64,000 bases of DNA from Candidatus Symbiopectobacterium endolongispinus (GCF_018777385.1 NZ_JAFJYB010000001.1:1178001-1242000), one strand, 5' to 3'. Shown: positions 21,077 to 31,746, counted from the stretch's first letter. The notes: generated by a model from the sequence alone, not told the origin. A program made the numbers and translations.

Positions 21077-22770
21077 ATGCCCGTGCGCACTTTCACAATA
21101 AACGCATTAAAACGGGCTGAGAAAATAACCCATCACGGAATTAGAACAGTACTGAGTAGGTTTTTTGTGAATCTATTAACGACCACCGTTGGCGAATGCT
21201 TAAATAAAGCAGCGATGCGTAATCCATCCGGTGTGGCATTGATTACCGCTCAAGGTGGGACGTCACTGACTTGGCAGGAATTAAGTGATGAGGTTCATCA
21301 GGTCGCTCGTGGATTACTGGTTTCCGGATTAAAAAAGGTGATCGACTGGGGCTTTGGTCTGCAAACAGTGTTGAATGGATCATCTGTTTTTTAGCTGCCG
21401 CTAACATCAGTGTGGTGGTGGTTGGCCTTAATTTTCAGTTTCAGAAAAGGGAAATTCTCAATTTACTCCACTTAACCCACATTGATGTTCTGTGTTTCTC
21501 GGACGGTTTTCGAGATAATGACTTCGCGGCCGCGGTTGCTGAACTGGTGCAAGAGACATCACTGTCACATTTGCGCTTAACTATTGCCCTGGAAAAGAAA
21601 ACACTTCCTGGCACATTGTCGCTCAACGAAATAAAAGTGCTCGGTACGGCATTGTCATCGAGGGATTATCAGCAGGCACAAGTGCAAAGCAGCGATCTGC
21701 TGACATTGCAACTGACGTCCGGAAGCACTGCGGCACCCAAGCGGGTAATGCTCAGTCATCATAGCGTTATTAATAATGCACTGTTCTCTGCCCAGCGTTT
21801 GGTGGTGACGCGCGCGGATACGCTGTGTCTGGCTGTGCCGCTGTTTCATTGTTTCGGGCTCTCTTCCGGGCTGCTGTTTGCCTTTCATCAGGGATGCAAA
21901 ATAGTGTTGCTGAATAACTACAGCGCCGAGGCTATGCTTAAGACCATTGAGCGCTATGGTTGTACTATTTTGCATGGTGTTCCTACTATTTTCAGCCGCC
22001 TTATGCAGCACGATGCGTTCACGCAGTATGATGTTTCCAGCCTGGATAAGGGCATCGTAGCTGGAGCCTACTGCTCGCCGTGCCTGATATCGGATATTAC
22101 GCAGCATCTTGGCATGCGGCATCTTGCCGTCTCTTATGGTCAGACTGAAACGTCCCCCTGTTGTACCCAAACGCTGTTTAACGATCCGCTGGTCGTCAAA
22201 TGTTTTTCAGTTGGCAAACCGCTGCCTTTTGTTGAAATAAAGATTATTCACACCAAATCCGGTGCGCTTTGCCCCAGCGGGGTTTCGGGTGAAATCTGTT
22301 CACGAGGGTTCCATGTGATGCGGGGGTATGACGATGCCCCGGAACAAACGCGCGCCGTACTCGACAATGAAGGGTGGTTACATACCGGTGACGTGGGTTT
22401 TATGGATGCCGAAGGGTATTTACATTACTCCTATCGCCTAAAAGAGATCATCGTGCGCGGTGGTGAAAATATCAGCCCACGAGAAATAGAAGAAGCGATT
22501 TTAGAATATCCAGGCATTGAGATTGTTAAGGTATTCGGCATTGAGTCGGGGGCGCTGGGAGAGGAGATTATTGCTGCTCTCTGCGTTAAGCCTGGTTATC
22601 ACATCAACGAATCAATGCTGAGTGAATTTTTAATTCATCAGGTGGCGCGTTACAAGATTCCCGCGCAATTTAATTTTTTAGCACAGTTTCCTTATACCCC
22701 CTGCGGGAAAATTGATGTCCAGCAGTTGAAATTATTAACCCATGCCACAGAGAACAGCGAAAAGACATAA
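21077..22770 (+). pseudogene. Acyl-CoA synthetase (AMP-forming), frameshifted
   Basis: This enzyme would activate a carboxylic acid to its CoA thioester. The AMP-binding signature LTSGSTAAPKRVMLSH is near the middle, with the later YGQTE motif, LHTGDVGFMDAEGY and the C-terminal GGENISPREIEE; the catalytic lysine is in TPCGKID. Six A occur at 21331-21336 where seven are needed, separating the first 85 or so codons from the rest. The start is uncertain: ATG 21077 or the GTG near 21166 (VNLLTTTVGECL). It opens the acyl-CoA cluster. Confidence 0.8.
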
Positions 22771-22840
22771 ATTTCGGTTGGGAATAATGATATTTCACAC
22801 ATTATGCCGTGAGCCAAAATAATCGATCAAGGAGAAGAGT

Positions 22841-24190
22841 ATGGCGAAGAAAAAAGCATTGACGGACGTTACCGTGGTAGAACTGGCGACCTTTATAGCC
22901 GTGCCTGCTGCCGGACGTATTCTGGCAGACATGGGAGCAAACGTAATTAAAATAGAATCTCTGGATGGGGATAATTTACGTTACACCGCGCCAACGGAAG
23001 GTCGTCCGTTAGATCAGCATGAAAACACCACCTTTGACCTGGAGAGTGCCAATAAACGCGGCATTGCGCTCAACACCAAAACGGCCACCGGGCAAAAAAT
23101 ATTATTTCAACTACTGGAAAAGGAAGACATTTTCCTGACTAACTGGCGGCCAAAAGCGCGCGATCGTGCTGGTTTGGATTATGAAACCCCGAAACAAAAA
23201 TTCCCCCATCTGGTTTATGCCTGCGTCACTGGCTATGGAGACACCGGCCCAGATCAGGATTTGCCCGGCTTTGATTACACCGCATTTTATGCGCGTGGCG
23301 GTATTTTGGGATCGCTGTATCAGAAAGGCACGGTGCCGATGAACGTGATTCCGGTGCTGTGCGACACCTTGAAATGCCTGGGGCAAAACTGGAAGGTAGG
23401 GGTGCCGCAAGTGCCCTTTATCCAACTGGTACACCCACAGAATCGGGCCATTCCAGCCGGTATTGCGTTTTTGACTGAACAGTATCAGCGAATTGTCCAA
23501 CAGTTAGGGCAGATATCCGGACAGTCTGTCACACCGCAAGCACTCGATCGCGCCATTGAGCTGTTTAATCAGCATCGTGCTGTGCTGCGTGAGTTCTCAC
23601 TGGTTGCCGCTCGCCATCCGCGTATAATCAGTCCTCTGATGCGCAACACCGTGATAAAAAACGGCTATTTCATGGACGTTGTCGAACACACCCAGTGTGT
23701 GCGTGAAATCATCGCACTGTGCACAGCATTACCCACAGTGCAGTGGGAGGGGCATAACATTGTGGTGACCGGCATCATTGCGGACAGCCCTGCTATTCTG
23801 CAAATTTTTGCTGACAATCATATGGCAATCGTGGCCGATGAAGTGGCTCACGAATCCCGCCAGTTCCGGCAAGACGTTCCTCCAGACAGCGATCCCTACC
23901 ATCGCCTGGCCTTGCAGATTTCCCAGCTCTAAGGGTGCTCATTGCTACATGATCCCGAGAAGAAACGGGGCAGTCTATTGGTCGACATGGTGCGGAAAAA
24001 TAATGCGCAGGGCGTGGTGTATCTGTTAACCAAGTTTTGCGATCCAGAAGAGTTTGATGCACCCATTATCAAAAAACAGCTCGATAAGAAAGGTATTCCC
24101 TAGATTATTATCGAAATCGATCAACAAACAAAAAGTTATGAGCAGGCGCGAACCGCGTTACAAACTTTTGCCGATGTGCTGTCAGCATAA
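22841..24190 (+). pseudogene. Chimera: Fld/CaiB-type CoA-transferase N-half joined in frame to 2-hydroxyacyl-CoA dehydratase C-half
   Basis: Residues 1 to about 171 are a class III CoA-transferase of the FldA/HadA/CaiB kind (VVELATFIAVPAAGRILADM; GFDYTAFYARGGILGSLYQK). From near 23354 the same frame becomes the C-terminal part of an HgdB/FldC-type (R)-2-hydroxyacyl-CoA dehydratase subunit (CDTLKCLGQNWK; LVHPQNR; VVYLLTKFCDPEEFD). TAA at 23930-23932 and TAG at 24101-24103 interrupt the dehydratase half. A deletion must have removed the rest of the transferase, probably the activator and one dehydratase subunit. In such systems the transferase moves CoA between hydroxyacid and enoate, and the oxygen-sensitive FeS dehydratase removes water. 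Confidence 0.75.
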
Positions 24191-24322
24191 ATGAATGCGT
24201 GACGATGGGTAAATTAATAACGCTGGGTTGAATGCGGAATATTAAACCGCGTTCAACGAAGGTGGATGGTTATTTAATTTAATCATCTCTGACGCTAATA
24301 AATAAATAGGAGAGAGAATATC

Positions 24323-25660
24323 ATGGGTATTTTCTGTTTGATTCTCGGATTAATTATTTTGATGGTGATGTGTATAAAAGGCATACACATCTTTATTTCT
24401 GTCTTTACAGCCAGCCTGTTTTTAGCCGTGACGGCATGGTTAACCTCGCCAGATGGATTGAATCCGCTGGATGCAATATTAAAAATCTACACCACAGGGC
24501 TTGGCAGCTATTTCGGTGCCTTCTTTTTTATTTTTGTACTGGGGGCCATATTCGGCAAGCTGACGGCCATCAGCGGTGCGGCTGACAGCGTGGCATCGTT
24601 CATCATCGGTAAGTTTGGTGAAAGGGCGGTAATCCCCTCGTTGGTGGCAGCCTGTGCCATTCTGGCATATGGCGGCGTCTCGGTGTTTGTAGCGTTGTTT
24701 ACCGTCTATTCCATGATGGTCAGCATGTTCAAAAAGGCCAATTTGCCGCGCAGGCTGATCCCCGCCGTCTATTTTGCAGGAGCGGGCACCTTTGTCATGA
24801 TCATGCCGGGTTCACCGCAAATCCAGAACCTGATCCCGATGAAGTTTCTCGGCACCTCAGCCACCGCGGGATTAGTGCCGGGGTTATTGACAGCTGCATT
24901 TCAGGCGACATTGGTGATCTTCTATCTGTCATGGCTGTTTCGCAAAGTGAAAGCCAGCGGAGAAGGGTGGGTGGATGGCGATGCCGCCGCCGGGAAAAGC
25001 AATGCTACGCAAAGTGCGGCAAAAGATAAGCCGCAGCCCCATGTGATCATTGCGCTGCTGCCGATGCTGCTGTTGCTGTCGGTGCTGAATATTTTGAAAT
25101 GGGACCCGGCAATTGTACTGTTTTGCGCCATCGTTTCGGCACTGATTATTTACGCTCGCTATCTCAATTGGAAAGAGATTATTGGCAACCTTGCCGCAGG
25201 CACTATGGAGGGCGTGATTTCTCTGTTTAACACTGCGGTTATCGTCGGTTTTGGCGCGCTGGTCATGAAGCTGCCTGCGTTTCAGGAATCCTTTCAGGCG
25301 ATCGCGCACTCCGGGCTGAATCCGTTGATGGTGACCGCCATTGCTGTTGGCGCGTTGGTGTTTATCAGTGGCTCCGGCTCGGGGGCGCTCAGTATCGCCA
25401 TACCGCTGATTGCCTCTATGTTTCCGGCGGCGGTGGTGGATCAGGGCGCATTGCACCGCGTGGTAACCATGGCTTGCATGAGTACTACGCCGCCTTTTAA
25501 CGGATTGATTATTACCGTACTGAGTGTGTGTGGTGTCAGACATAAACAGGCATATGGTCCGGTCGGTATGCTGACGCTGGCCATTCCATTGGTTGCCATG
25601 GACTTTATGCTGCTGCTTTATGCCGTGTTGCCCGCCTCTATCACCATACTCGGCGGCTAA
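24323..25660 (+). CDS. GntP-family carboxylate permease
   Basis: A 445-residue inner membrane protein with about 12 hydrophobic segments, similar to GntP-type proton symporters of hydroxyacids and gluconate. Recognisable stretches are AYGGVSVFVALFTVYSMM, PGSPQIQNLIPMKFLG and the glycine/serine-rich GSGSGALSIAIP, followed by ACMSTTPPFNGLI. A short cytoplasmic loop around residues 215-240 is charged. The frame is intact. Lying between dehydratase and dehydrogenase genes, it probably imported the hydroxyacid substrate; its specificity is not visible in the sequence. Confidence 0.75.
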   Translation: MGIFCLILGLIILMVMCIKGIHIFISVFTASLFLAVTAWLTSPDGLNPLDAILKIYTTGLGSYFGAFFFIFVLGAIFGKLTAISGAADSVASFIIGKFGERAVIPSLVAACAILAYGGVSVFVALFTVYSMMVSMFKKANLPRRLIPAVYFAGAGTFVMIMPGSPQIQNLIPMKFLGTSATAGLVPGLLTAAFQATLVIFYLSWLFRKVKASGEGWVDGDAAAGKSNATQSAAKDKPQPHVIIALLPMLLLLSVLNILKWDPAIVLFCAIVSALIIYARYLNWKEIIGNLAAGTMEGVISLFNTAVIVGFGALVMKLPAFQESFQAIAHSGLNPLMVTAIAVGALVFISGSGSGALSIAIPLIASMFPAAVVDQGALHRVVTMACMSTTPPFNGLIITVLSVCGVRHKQAYGPVGMLTLAIPLVAMDFMLLLYAVLPASITILGG

Positions 25661-25789
25661 AACCCTCTTTTAATCAGAGCGTGATCTACTCCGGTGCACG
25701 GTAATTATCGCTATAACTGCGTACCGAAAAAAATGAAACACCAGGGAATAGATATTGCTATTCCAGAAAAATTATCGGGAGACGTAAAT

Positions 25790-26960
25790 ATGAATTTCGA
25801 ACTTAACGAAGAGCAAACGCTGATTCGTAATATGGTCAGAGAGTTTGTGGACAGCGATATTAAACCCATTGCCGCTATTATTGATAAACAGCACCGTTTC
25901 CCGCAGGAAAGTATTGCTCCCATGGCTGAATTAGGCCTGTTTGGTTTTAATATTAACGAGGCATTTGGCGGCAGCGATGCCGATGCTGTCAGCTATATCC
26001 TGGCGACGGAAGAAATGGCAAAGGTAAGTGCGGCTCATGCCATGATCATGGGATCGCAATGTTCCCTGACCGGACCAATCATTCAGAAATATGCTGATGC
26101 GCAAACACAGCAGCGCTTGCTGCCAAAAGTGGTGACGGGGGAAAGCCTTGGCTGTTTCTGTCTGTCTGAGCCGAGCGCCGGATGCGATGCCGCTGCACAG
26201 CAGACTACCGCAATGCATCAGGGCGATAGCTATATCATAAATGGCTCCAAGCTCTGGATCACAGCAGCACCGCAGCACCGCAGCACCGCAGCACCGCAGC
26301 ACCGCAGGGGGCATTCTTTATCGTGTTTGCTATGACCGACAAAAGCCAAGGGGTGAAGGGTATTACCGCATTTCTGGTTGAGCGAGATAACCCCGGCATT
26401 AGTATCGGACTGCCGGAAGAGAAAATGGGGATGAACGGCTCTGATACCTGTGCCGTCAGCTTTAGCGACTGTGTGGTGCCTGCCCGTTGTCGCTTGGGTG
26501 CGGAGGGGAAGGATTTGCTATCGCCATGGAAACGCTGGATGGCGGTCGGCTCAGTTGCTCGGCGATTGCACTGGGCATTGCCCAAAGTGCACTCGATGCC
26601 ACGCTCACGTACACCAAAGAACGTATTCAGTTCGGCAAACCGGTTGCCGCCAATCAAGGGGTACAGTGGATGCTGGTGGAGATGGCTACCCGGGTTGATT
26701 GTGCCCGCATGCTGGTCTATCGTGCCGCCGCCGCCAAAATGGCCGGACACACCTACACCCGCGAAGCCGCACAAGCCAAGCTTTATGCTTCTGAAACCGC
26801 CACCTATGTCACTCAAAAAGCAGTGCAATTGCATGGTGGCATGGGCTACACCTCGTCTTACCCGGTTGAACGACTGATGCGGGAAGCGAAGCTGACAGAG
26901 ATCTTCGAAGGCACCAGCGAAGTACAACGCATGGTGATCGCTAAACATATTTTGGCCTGA
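25790..26960 (+). pseudogene. Acyl-CoA dehydrogenase, frameshifted by octamer expansion and a G deletion
   Basis: An FAD enzyme; here probably run as an enoyl-CoA reductase with FixAB as partner, like CaiA or AcdA. Start at 25790 has GGGAG upstream. Family motifs: CLSEPSAGCDAAAQ, INGSKLWITAA, FGKPVAANQGVQWML, LHGGMGYTSSYPVERLMREA and the C-terminal EIFEGTSEVQR; the catalytic Glu fits the ERLMREAK region. Five copies of CAGCACCG at 26265-26304, where one copy suits the family (ITAAPQGAFF), throw it out of frame. A missing G at 26511-26512 (EGKGFAIAM expected) is a second lesion. Repaired length is about 380 residues. Confidence 0.85.
26265..26307. repeat. Five tandem copies of octamer CAGCACCG inside a gene
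   Basis: Five exact 8-bp units run from 26265 to 26304, followed by the partial unit CAG. One unit reads in frame with the dehydrogenase consensus, so four extra units (32 bp) shift the frame by two. Frame would be restored with 1, 4 or 7 units. Confidence 0.95.
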
Positions 26961-27059
26961 ATCAGGCTACTGACCCGTTGGTCACAGTGATCTCCTGCAT
27001 CTTGTGGCCCGTTTCAATCACTCTTATTTTTTCAGGCATCTTTAGGGAGAGTACTCACT

Positions 27060-27835
27060 ATGAGACTTATCGCCTGCTGCAAAATCGTCCATGACGAGCA
27101 AGACATCACCACCAACGCCGATCGTTCGCTGTGTGTGGATAATGCCAATCTGAAAATCAGCCTCTACGATCTCAATGCATTAGAGGCGGCAACGGTGCTA
27201 GCAAGCGAACAGCCCGATAGCCAACTGACGGCACTCAGTGTGGGCAGTAAGACCCTGCTGGAAAACGCCAGAATTCGTAAGGACGTGCTGTCTCGAGGGC
27301 CGGATGCGTTGACGGTGATTGCCGATGACGCCTGTGACGGGGCTATCCAACCGAAACGGCACAGATTCTGGCCTGCGCCGCTCAGAAGCTAGGCTTCGAT
27401 CTGATTATCTGTGGCGAAGGTTCTGGCGATCTCTATGCACAACAAACCGGTATCCAGATAGGCGAGCGGCTCGATCTGCCCTGCGTCAATGCGGTCAGCA
27501 AAATCACGGTTGTCGGCGATAAAGTGCGCGTTGAACGCGATCTCGAAGATGTGGTTGAAGAACTGGAACTGACATTGCCCGCGGTGATCTCCGTGACGTC
27601 GGATATCAACACGCCACGCCTGCCCTCAATGAAGGCAATTCTCGCCGCGAGTAAAAAAACGGTGACCCAATGGAGTCTGGCTGATGTGGCCTGTGACATC
27701 GGACCGCTAACGGCTACCCGTGCGAGTGCCTGTGCACCGGAACAGACCGACAGGCTTGGCATCTGCATTGAAGGCGATTCGGACGATAATATCGCCGCCT
27801 TTGCCGATCATCTTCGTAACGTGCTGAATCAATAA
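27060..27835 (+). pseudogene. fixA: FixA, electron transfer flavoprotein beta-like, frameshifted
   Basis: FixA pairs with FixB to carry electrons to or from acyl-CoA dehydrogenases (in E. coli, for carnitine reduction). It follows E. coli FixA closely: YDLNALEAA, KDVLSRGPDALTVIADD, then CGEGSGDLYAQQTG, LPAVISVTSDINTPRLPSMKAI. One C is missing at 27347-27348; the repaired join reads GAIPTETAQIL. The second half is open to 27835. It starts after AGGGAG and leads directly into fixB. Confidence 0.88.
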
Positions 27836-27855
27836 CCCTACGCAAGGAATCCATC

Positions 27856-28795
27856 ATGGCTACGCTATTACCTCTTGTTTTTGTTTACGCCGACAGTGCG
27901 GATCGTCTTGCCGGATTAATTGCCAACGCCCGCCAGTGGGGCGAGAAAGTTAACGTTTTATTTGTGGGAGATGAACAGCAGGTGAAGGCATGCGTCAATC
28001 TTGGCGCCAATATTGTGTATCGCTTCACGCCTCAGGAAGGTGTTATCAGCGAAGACTATGTGCCGTCGTTTGTCAGCATTATTCGCGAATCGTGGCCTCA
28101 GGCACTGGTGTTGCTGGCAGCCAGCAAACGTGGCAAGGCCATTGCCGCTCGACTGGGTGCACAACTTAATACTGCTGTGGTCAACGATGTTATTCACCTG
28201 CGAGTGGAAGAAGACGGCGTGTTTGCCTCTTATCCGTTCTACGGTGGTCTGGCTCATGAAACGCAACAGTTGCTCTCGCCTTATGCTGTGGTCACCTGCG
28301 GCAGTAGCGCTGAGGGAAACGTTAACGGCACAGCTAGTGCGAGTGTAAAACCGGGCGCTTTTATTCCGCCGGCGCATCCGCTGAAACTGATTTCACGTCG
28401 GTCTAAACCCGGCAGCACGGTCGATCTCGCCAAGGCGAAGCGTGTGGTCGGCGTCGGGCGGGGTTTTGGCAAACAGCAGGATGTCGAACTGGCGACGGCA
28501 CTGGCTCGGGCGATTCAGGGGGAAGTGGGTTGCTCGCACCCCATTGCAGAGGGGGGAAGGCTGGATGGAACATCAGCGCTATATCGGCGTTTCCGGTACC
28601 ACGCTGCACGCCGATCTCTATATTGCCTCCGGTGTGTCTGGGCAGATCCAGCATATGGTCGGTGTGAATAACGTCAAGACGCTGGTTGCCATCAACAAAG
28701 ACAAGAATGCCCCGATTTTAAACAGCGTTGATTACGGCATCGTCGGCGATCTTTATAAAATTCTCCCGGTATTGACCGCCAGGTTAAACGGTTAA
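27856..28795 (+). pseudogene. fixB: FixB, electron transfer flavoprotein alpha-like, frameshifted
   Basis: FixB binds FAD in the FixAB flavoprotein. The N-terminal domain (LLAASKRGKAIAARLGAQL) and the C-terminal FAD site ([10 protein letters not shown] ... [10 protein letters not shown] type: [36 protein letters not shown]) are clear. Six G at 28551-28556 instead of five break the frame between PIAEG and [13 protein letters not shown]. Repaired length is about 312 residues, normal. Confidence 0.88.
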
Positions 28796-28819
28796 CGCAA
28801 GGAAAAGGATTAACACACT

Positions 28820-30104
28820 ATGGCAGACGATATTTTTGACGCCATCATCGTGGGGGGAGGGCTGGCCGGTGCCACAGCCGCCTACGTATTGGCACAAGCC
28901 GGGCTGGATGTGCTGGTGATCGAACGCAGCAATGTCTCGGGTGGAAAAAATATGACGGGTGGGCGGCTCTATGCCCACAGTCTAGAGCGCATCATGCCGG
29001 GATTTGCCGAGCGCGCACCGATGGAACGGCAGGTCACACGAGAGAAAATCTCCATGCTCACGGCGGATAGCGGTGTCACACTGGACTACCAGCACGCGGC
29101 TTCTGCGCTGCCCGAGGCGTGTTCTTACACCGTGTTACGTGCCACGTTCGATCCCTGGTTGATGGGAGGACAGAGGCGGCGGACGCGCTACTGATCCCCG
29201 GCGTACGCGTCGATGAATTGATCGTGCGTGAGGGCAAGGTATGCGGCGTGAGGGCGGGCGAAGACGAAATTGAAGCGCGCGTGGTGATTCTGGCTGACTG
29301 GGTTAATTCACTGTTGGGGGAAAAGCTGGGCATGGTGCGTCATGTTAATCCCCATACCGTGGCAGTGGGGGTTAAAGAACTGCTGGCGTTTACCCCGGAA
29401 CAGATGGCCGAGCGTTTCGGTTGTTCAGGAGACGACGGCTGGCCTGGTTGTTTGCAGGCACGACTTCTGAGGGGCTGATGGGGGGAGGATTCCTGTATAC
29501 CAACAAGAACACCGTTTCATTAGGTTTGGTGCTCGGCTTGCACAACGTAGACAAGCTGGCCAAAAGCGTGCCGCAACTGCTGGAGGATTTCAAGCAACAT
29601 CCGCTGGTTGCCCCGTTGGTCTGCGATGGCAAGCTGCTGGAATACTCCGCGCATCTGGTGCCTGAAGGCGGTTTGGATATGGTGCCGGAACTGATCGGAG
29701 ACGGTGTGCTGATTGCTGGTGATGCTGCCGGTTTCTGTCTGAACGTTGGCTATACGGTACGCGGGATGGATCTGGCTATTGCCTCTGGCGAAGCTGCCGC
29801 CAAAGCTATTATCGCTGCCAAACAGCGCGACGATTTCAGCCGACAGGGGCTGTCTGGCTATCAGATGCTGTTGGATGAAAGCTTCGTTATCAAAGATATG
29901 ACGCTGTATAAAAACTTGCCTGCGTTTTTAGACAATCCGCGTTTTTTCAGCGCTTATCCGGCGATGATGACGGGCATGATGCAGGATTTGTTCACGGTTA
30001 ACGGCCCGCAACGTCCGCTGCGTAATAAGATGCTCTCCCACATCGGTAAGGTGGGCGTCATAAACATGCTTAAAGATGGCTTCAAGGGAGTGCGTTCGCT
30101 ATGA
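28820..30104 (+). pseudogene. fixC: FixC, flavoprotein dehydrogenase, at least two frameshifts
   Basis: FixC is the membrane-associated FAD protein linking FixAB to the quinone pool. N-terminal GGGLAGATAAYVLAQAG is the dinucleotide fold; later parts include GLMGGGFLYTNKNT, EYSAHLVPEGGLDM and GVLIAGDAAGFCLNVGYTVRGMDLAI. Frame changes lie near 29168 (between FDPWLM and EAADALLIPGV) and near 29440 (before WLFAGTTSEG). One conserved site is also changed: ILADWVNS at 29299 where E. coli FixC has ILADGVNS, a GGG to TGG change. The stop overlaps the fixX start. Confidence 0.88.
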
Positions 30105-30385
30105 GTAACGTCAATGTGGATATCAAGTTGGGGGTTAACAAGTTTTATGTTGATGAGGGCAATCCGCACATTGTACTGATGGCTAACCCTGACCCGGTGG
30201 AGTTCAACAAGCTGATGTTAGCCTGCCCGGCAGGGCTGTATAAACAGGATGAGCGAGGCCAATATCTGTTTGATTCCGCAGAGTGTCTGGAGTGCGGTAC
30301 CTGCCGCGTGCTGTGCGGGGACACCATTCTGGAGAAATGGACCTTTCCCGTCGGGACCCAAGGGGTTGAATTTCGCTATGGTTGA
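30101..30385 (+). CDS. fixX: FixX ferredoxin-like protein
   Basis: The small iron-sulphur partner of FixC. The single cluster motif CLECGTCRVLCG plus the earlier Cys in LACPAGLY fit the family, and the 94-residue length is normal. It overlaps fixC by 4 bp and is intact, though fixA, fixB and fixC are all broken. An ISL3 element begins 46 bp after its stop. Confidence 0.9.
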   Translation: MSNVNVDIKLGVNKFYVDEGNPHIVLMANPDPVEFNKLMLACPAGLYKQDERGQYLFDSAECLECGTCRVLCGDTILEKWTFPVGTQGVEFRYG

Positions 30386-30431
30386 GTGGGTAGTTTCCAA
30401 CGGGTGAAGATATGCTATGCTGTATGTAATT

Positions 30432-31746
30432 GGGTCTTCCCTTGTTGTGGTGGCTGAAGGCATGATAATGGCGTATTAAATCGCCAGAGGTCACCACCAT
30501 GGACGAAAAGTCTCTCTACGCTCATATCCTCAACCTGTCTATTCCGTGGCAGGTAAAGTCTCTTTCTCTCGATGAAAATGCCGGTTCTGTTACCGTTACA
30601 GTTGAGATTGCGAAAAACACTCAGTTAACCTGTCCAACCTGCGGGAAATCTTGTCCTATTCACGATCACCGACATCGTAAATGGCGCCATCTCGATACCT
30701 GTCAGTTCGCGACAATAGTCGAAGCTGATGTACCCCGTATTATGTGCCCGGAGCATGGCTACCAGACGCTGTCTGTTCCATGGGCCGGCCCCGGTAGCCG
30801 GTATACGCTGTTGTTCGAGTCGTTCGTTATCTCATGGCTGAAAATCAGCACCGTGGATGCCGTCAGGAAACAGCTGAGGCTGAGCTGGAATGCTGTCGAT
30901 AATATTATGCAACGGGCGGTTAAGCGTGGACTGGCCCGTCGAAAAACACCTCAGGCCGCACGTCATCTCTGTGTTGATGAGGTCGCTTTCAAAAAGGGGC
31001 ATCAGTACGTCACCGTTATCTCTGATACCCAAGGACAGGCATTGGAACTCAAAGATGATCGCGGAGTTGAAAGTCTTGCTGGCTATCTCCGGAGTCTGGG
31101 TGACCGCCAGATTGAATCCATTAAAACCCTGTCGATGGACATGAATCTATCCTATATAAGCGCAGCGCGGCTCCATCTGCCTAACGCGGTGGAGAAGATC
31201 GCGTTCGACCACTTCCATGTAGCGAAAATGCTCTGTGCCGTCGTAGATAAAACACGACAGTTGGAGATGAAAACCATCCCGTTACCGGCACGAAAAAGTG
31301 CACATCGTTCCCGTTATCTGTGGTTGTACGGTCGCCATAAACGTCATGGTCGAATAGCAGAAAGACTGGAAGCAGCGCAGATGGTTCTGCCTGATACCAG
31401 CCGTTGCTGGGCAATGAAGGCGCTGGCCCGGGAACTCTGGAACCGCCGGTATGACGAACACAGCAGGCGTCTGTGGCTGGAATGGATAGGGATGGCAAAA
31501 GACGTTGGTGTCCCGCTACTAAGCAGCGCCGCCCGGACGTTACGTAAACGACTGTACGGGATCCTGAATGCCATGAAACACAGGGTATCAAACGGTAATG
31601 CAGAGTCACTAAACAGCAAGATAAGGCTGCTGCGGATCAAGTCCAGAGGATACCGGAACAAAGAACGCTTTAAGGTGGCAGTGATGTTCCATTACGGCAG
31701 GTTAAACATGTTGTTATAAGTCTCCCACCATGATAGGGGAAGACCC
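30432..31746 (+). mobile_element. ISL3-family insertion sequence, copy 1
   Basis: Bounded by inverted ends GGGTCTTCCC (from 30432) and GGAAGACCC (to 31746), 1315 bp, with one transposase gene. Compared with copy 2 at 55362-56674 it is nearly identical; it has one extra G next to the right end (four instead of three). The flanking 8-bp sequences do not form a clear target duplication. Confidence 0.85.
30499..31719 (+). CDS. ISL3-family transposase
   Basis: A 406-residue DDE transposase that moves the element. The N-terminal zinc-finger part has CPTCGKSCPIHDHRHRKWRH and later MCPEHGY. The HTH region is KQLRLSWNAVDNIMQRAVKRG. The DDE domain includes LCVDEVAFKKGHQYVTVISD, the second Asp in SMDMNLSYISA, and the C-terminal SNGNAESLNSKIRLLRIKSRGY with the catalytic Glu. 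The frame is intact, so this copy may be active and could serve copy 2. Confidence 0.9.
   Translation: MDEKSLYAHILNLSIPWQVKSLSLDENAGSVTVTVEIAKNTQLTCPTCGKSCPIHDHRHRKWRHLDTCQFATIVEADVPRIMCPEHGYQTLSVPWAGPGSRYTLLFESFVISWLKISTVDAVRKQLRLSWNAVDNIMQRAVKRGLARRKTPQAARHLCVDEVAFKKGHQYVTVISDTQGQALELKDDRGVESLAGYLRSLGDRQIESIKTLSMDMNLSYISAARLHLPNAVEKIAFDHFHVAKMLCAVVDKTRQLEMKTIPLPARKSAHRSRYLWLYGRHKRHGRIAERLEAAQMVLPDTSRCWAMKALARELWNRRYDEHSRRLWLEWIGMAKDVGVPLLSSAARTLRKRLYGILNAMKHRVSNGNAESLNSKIRLLRIKSRGYRNKERFKVAVMFHYGRLNMLL

Noticed and set aside
26265-26307. CRISPR-like array
   Set aside because: The octamer units are contiguous with no spacers and lie inside a gene; no array of repeats and spacers was seen anywhere in the window.
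31181-31609. Long antisense open frames inside both IS copies and many other genes
   Set aside because: They mirror the coding strand of recognised genes, lack their own RBS and show no protein family features.
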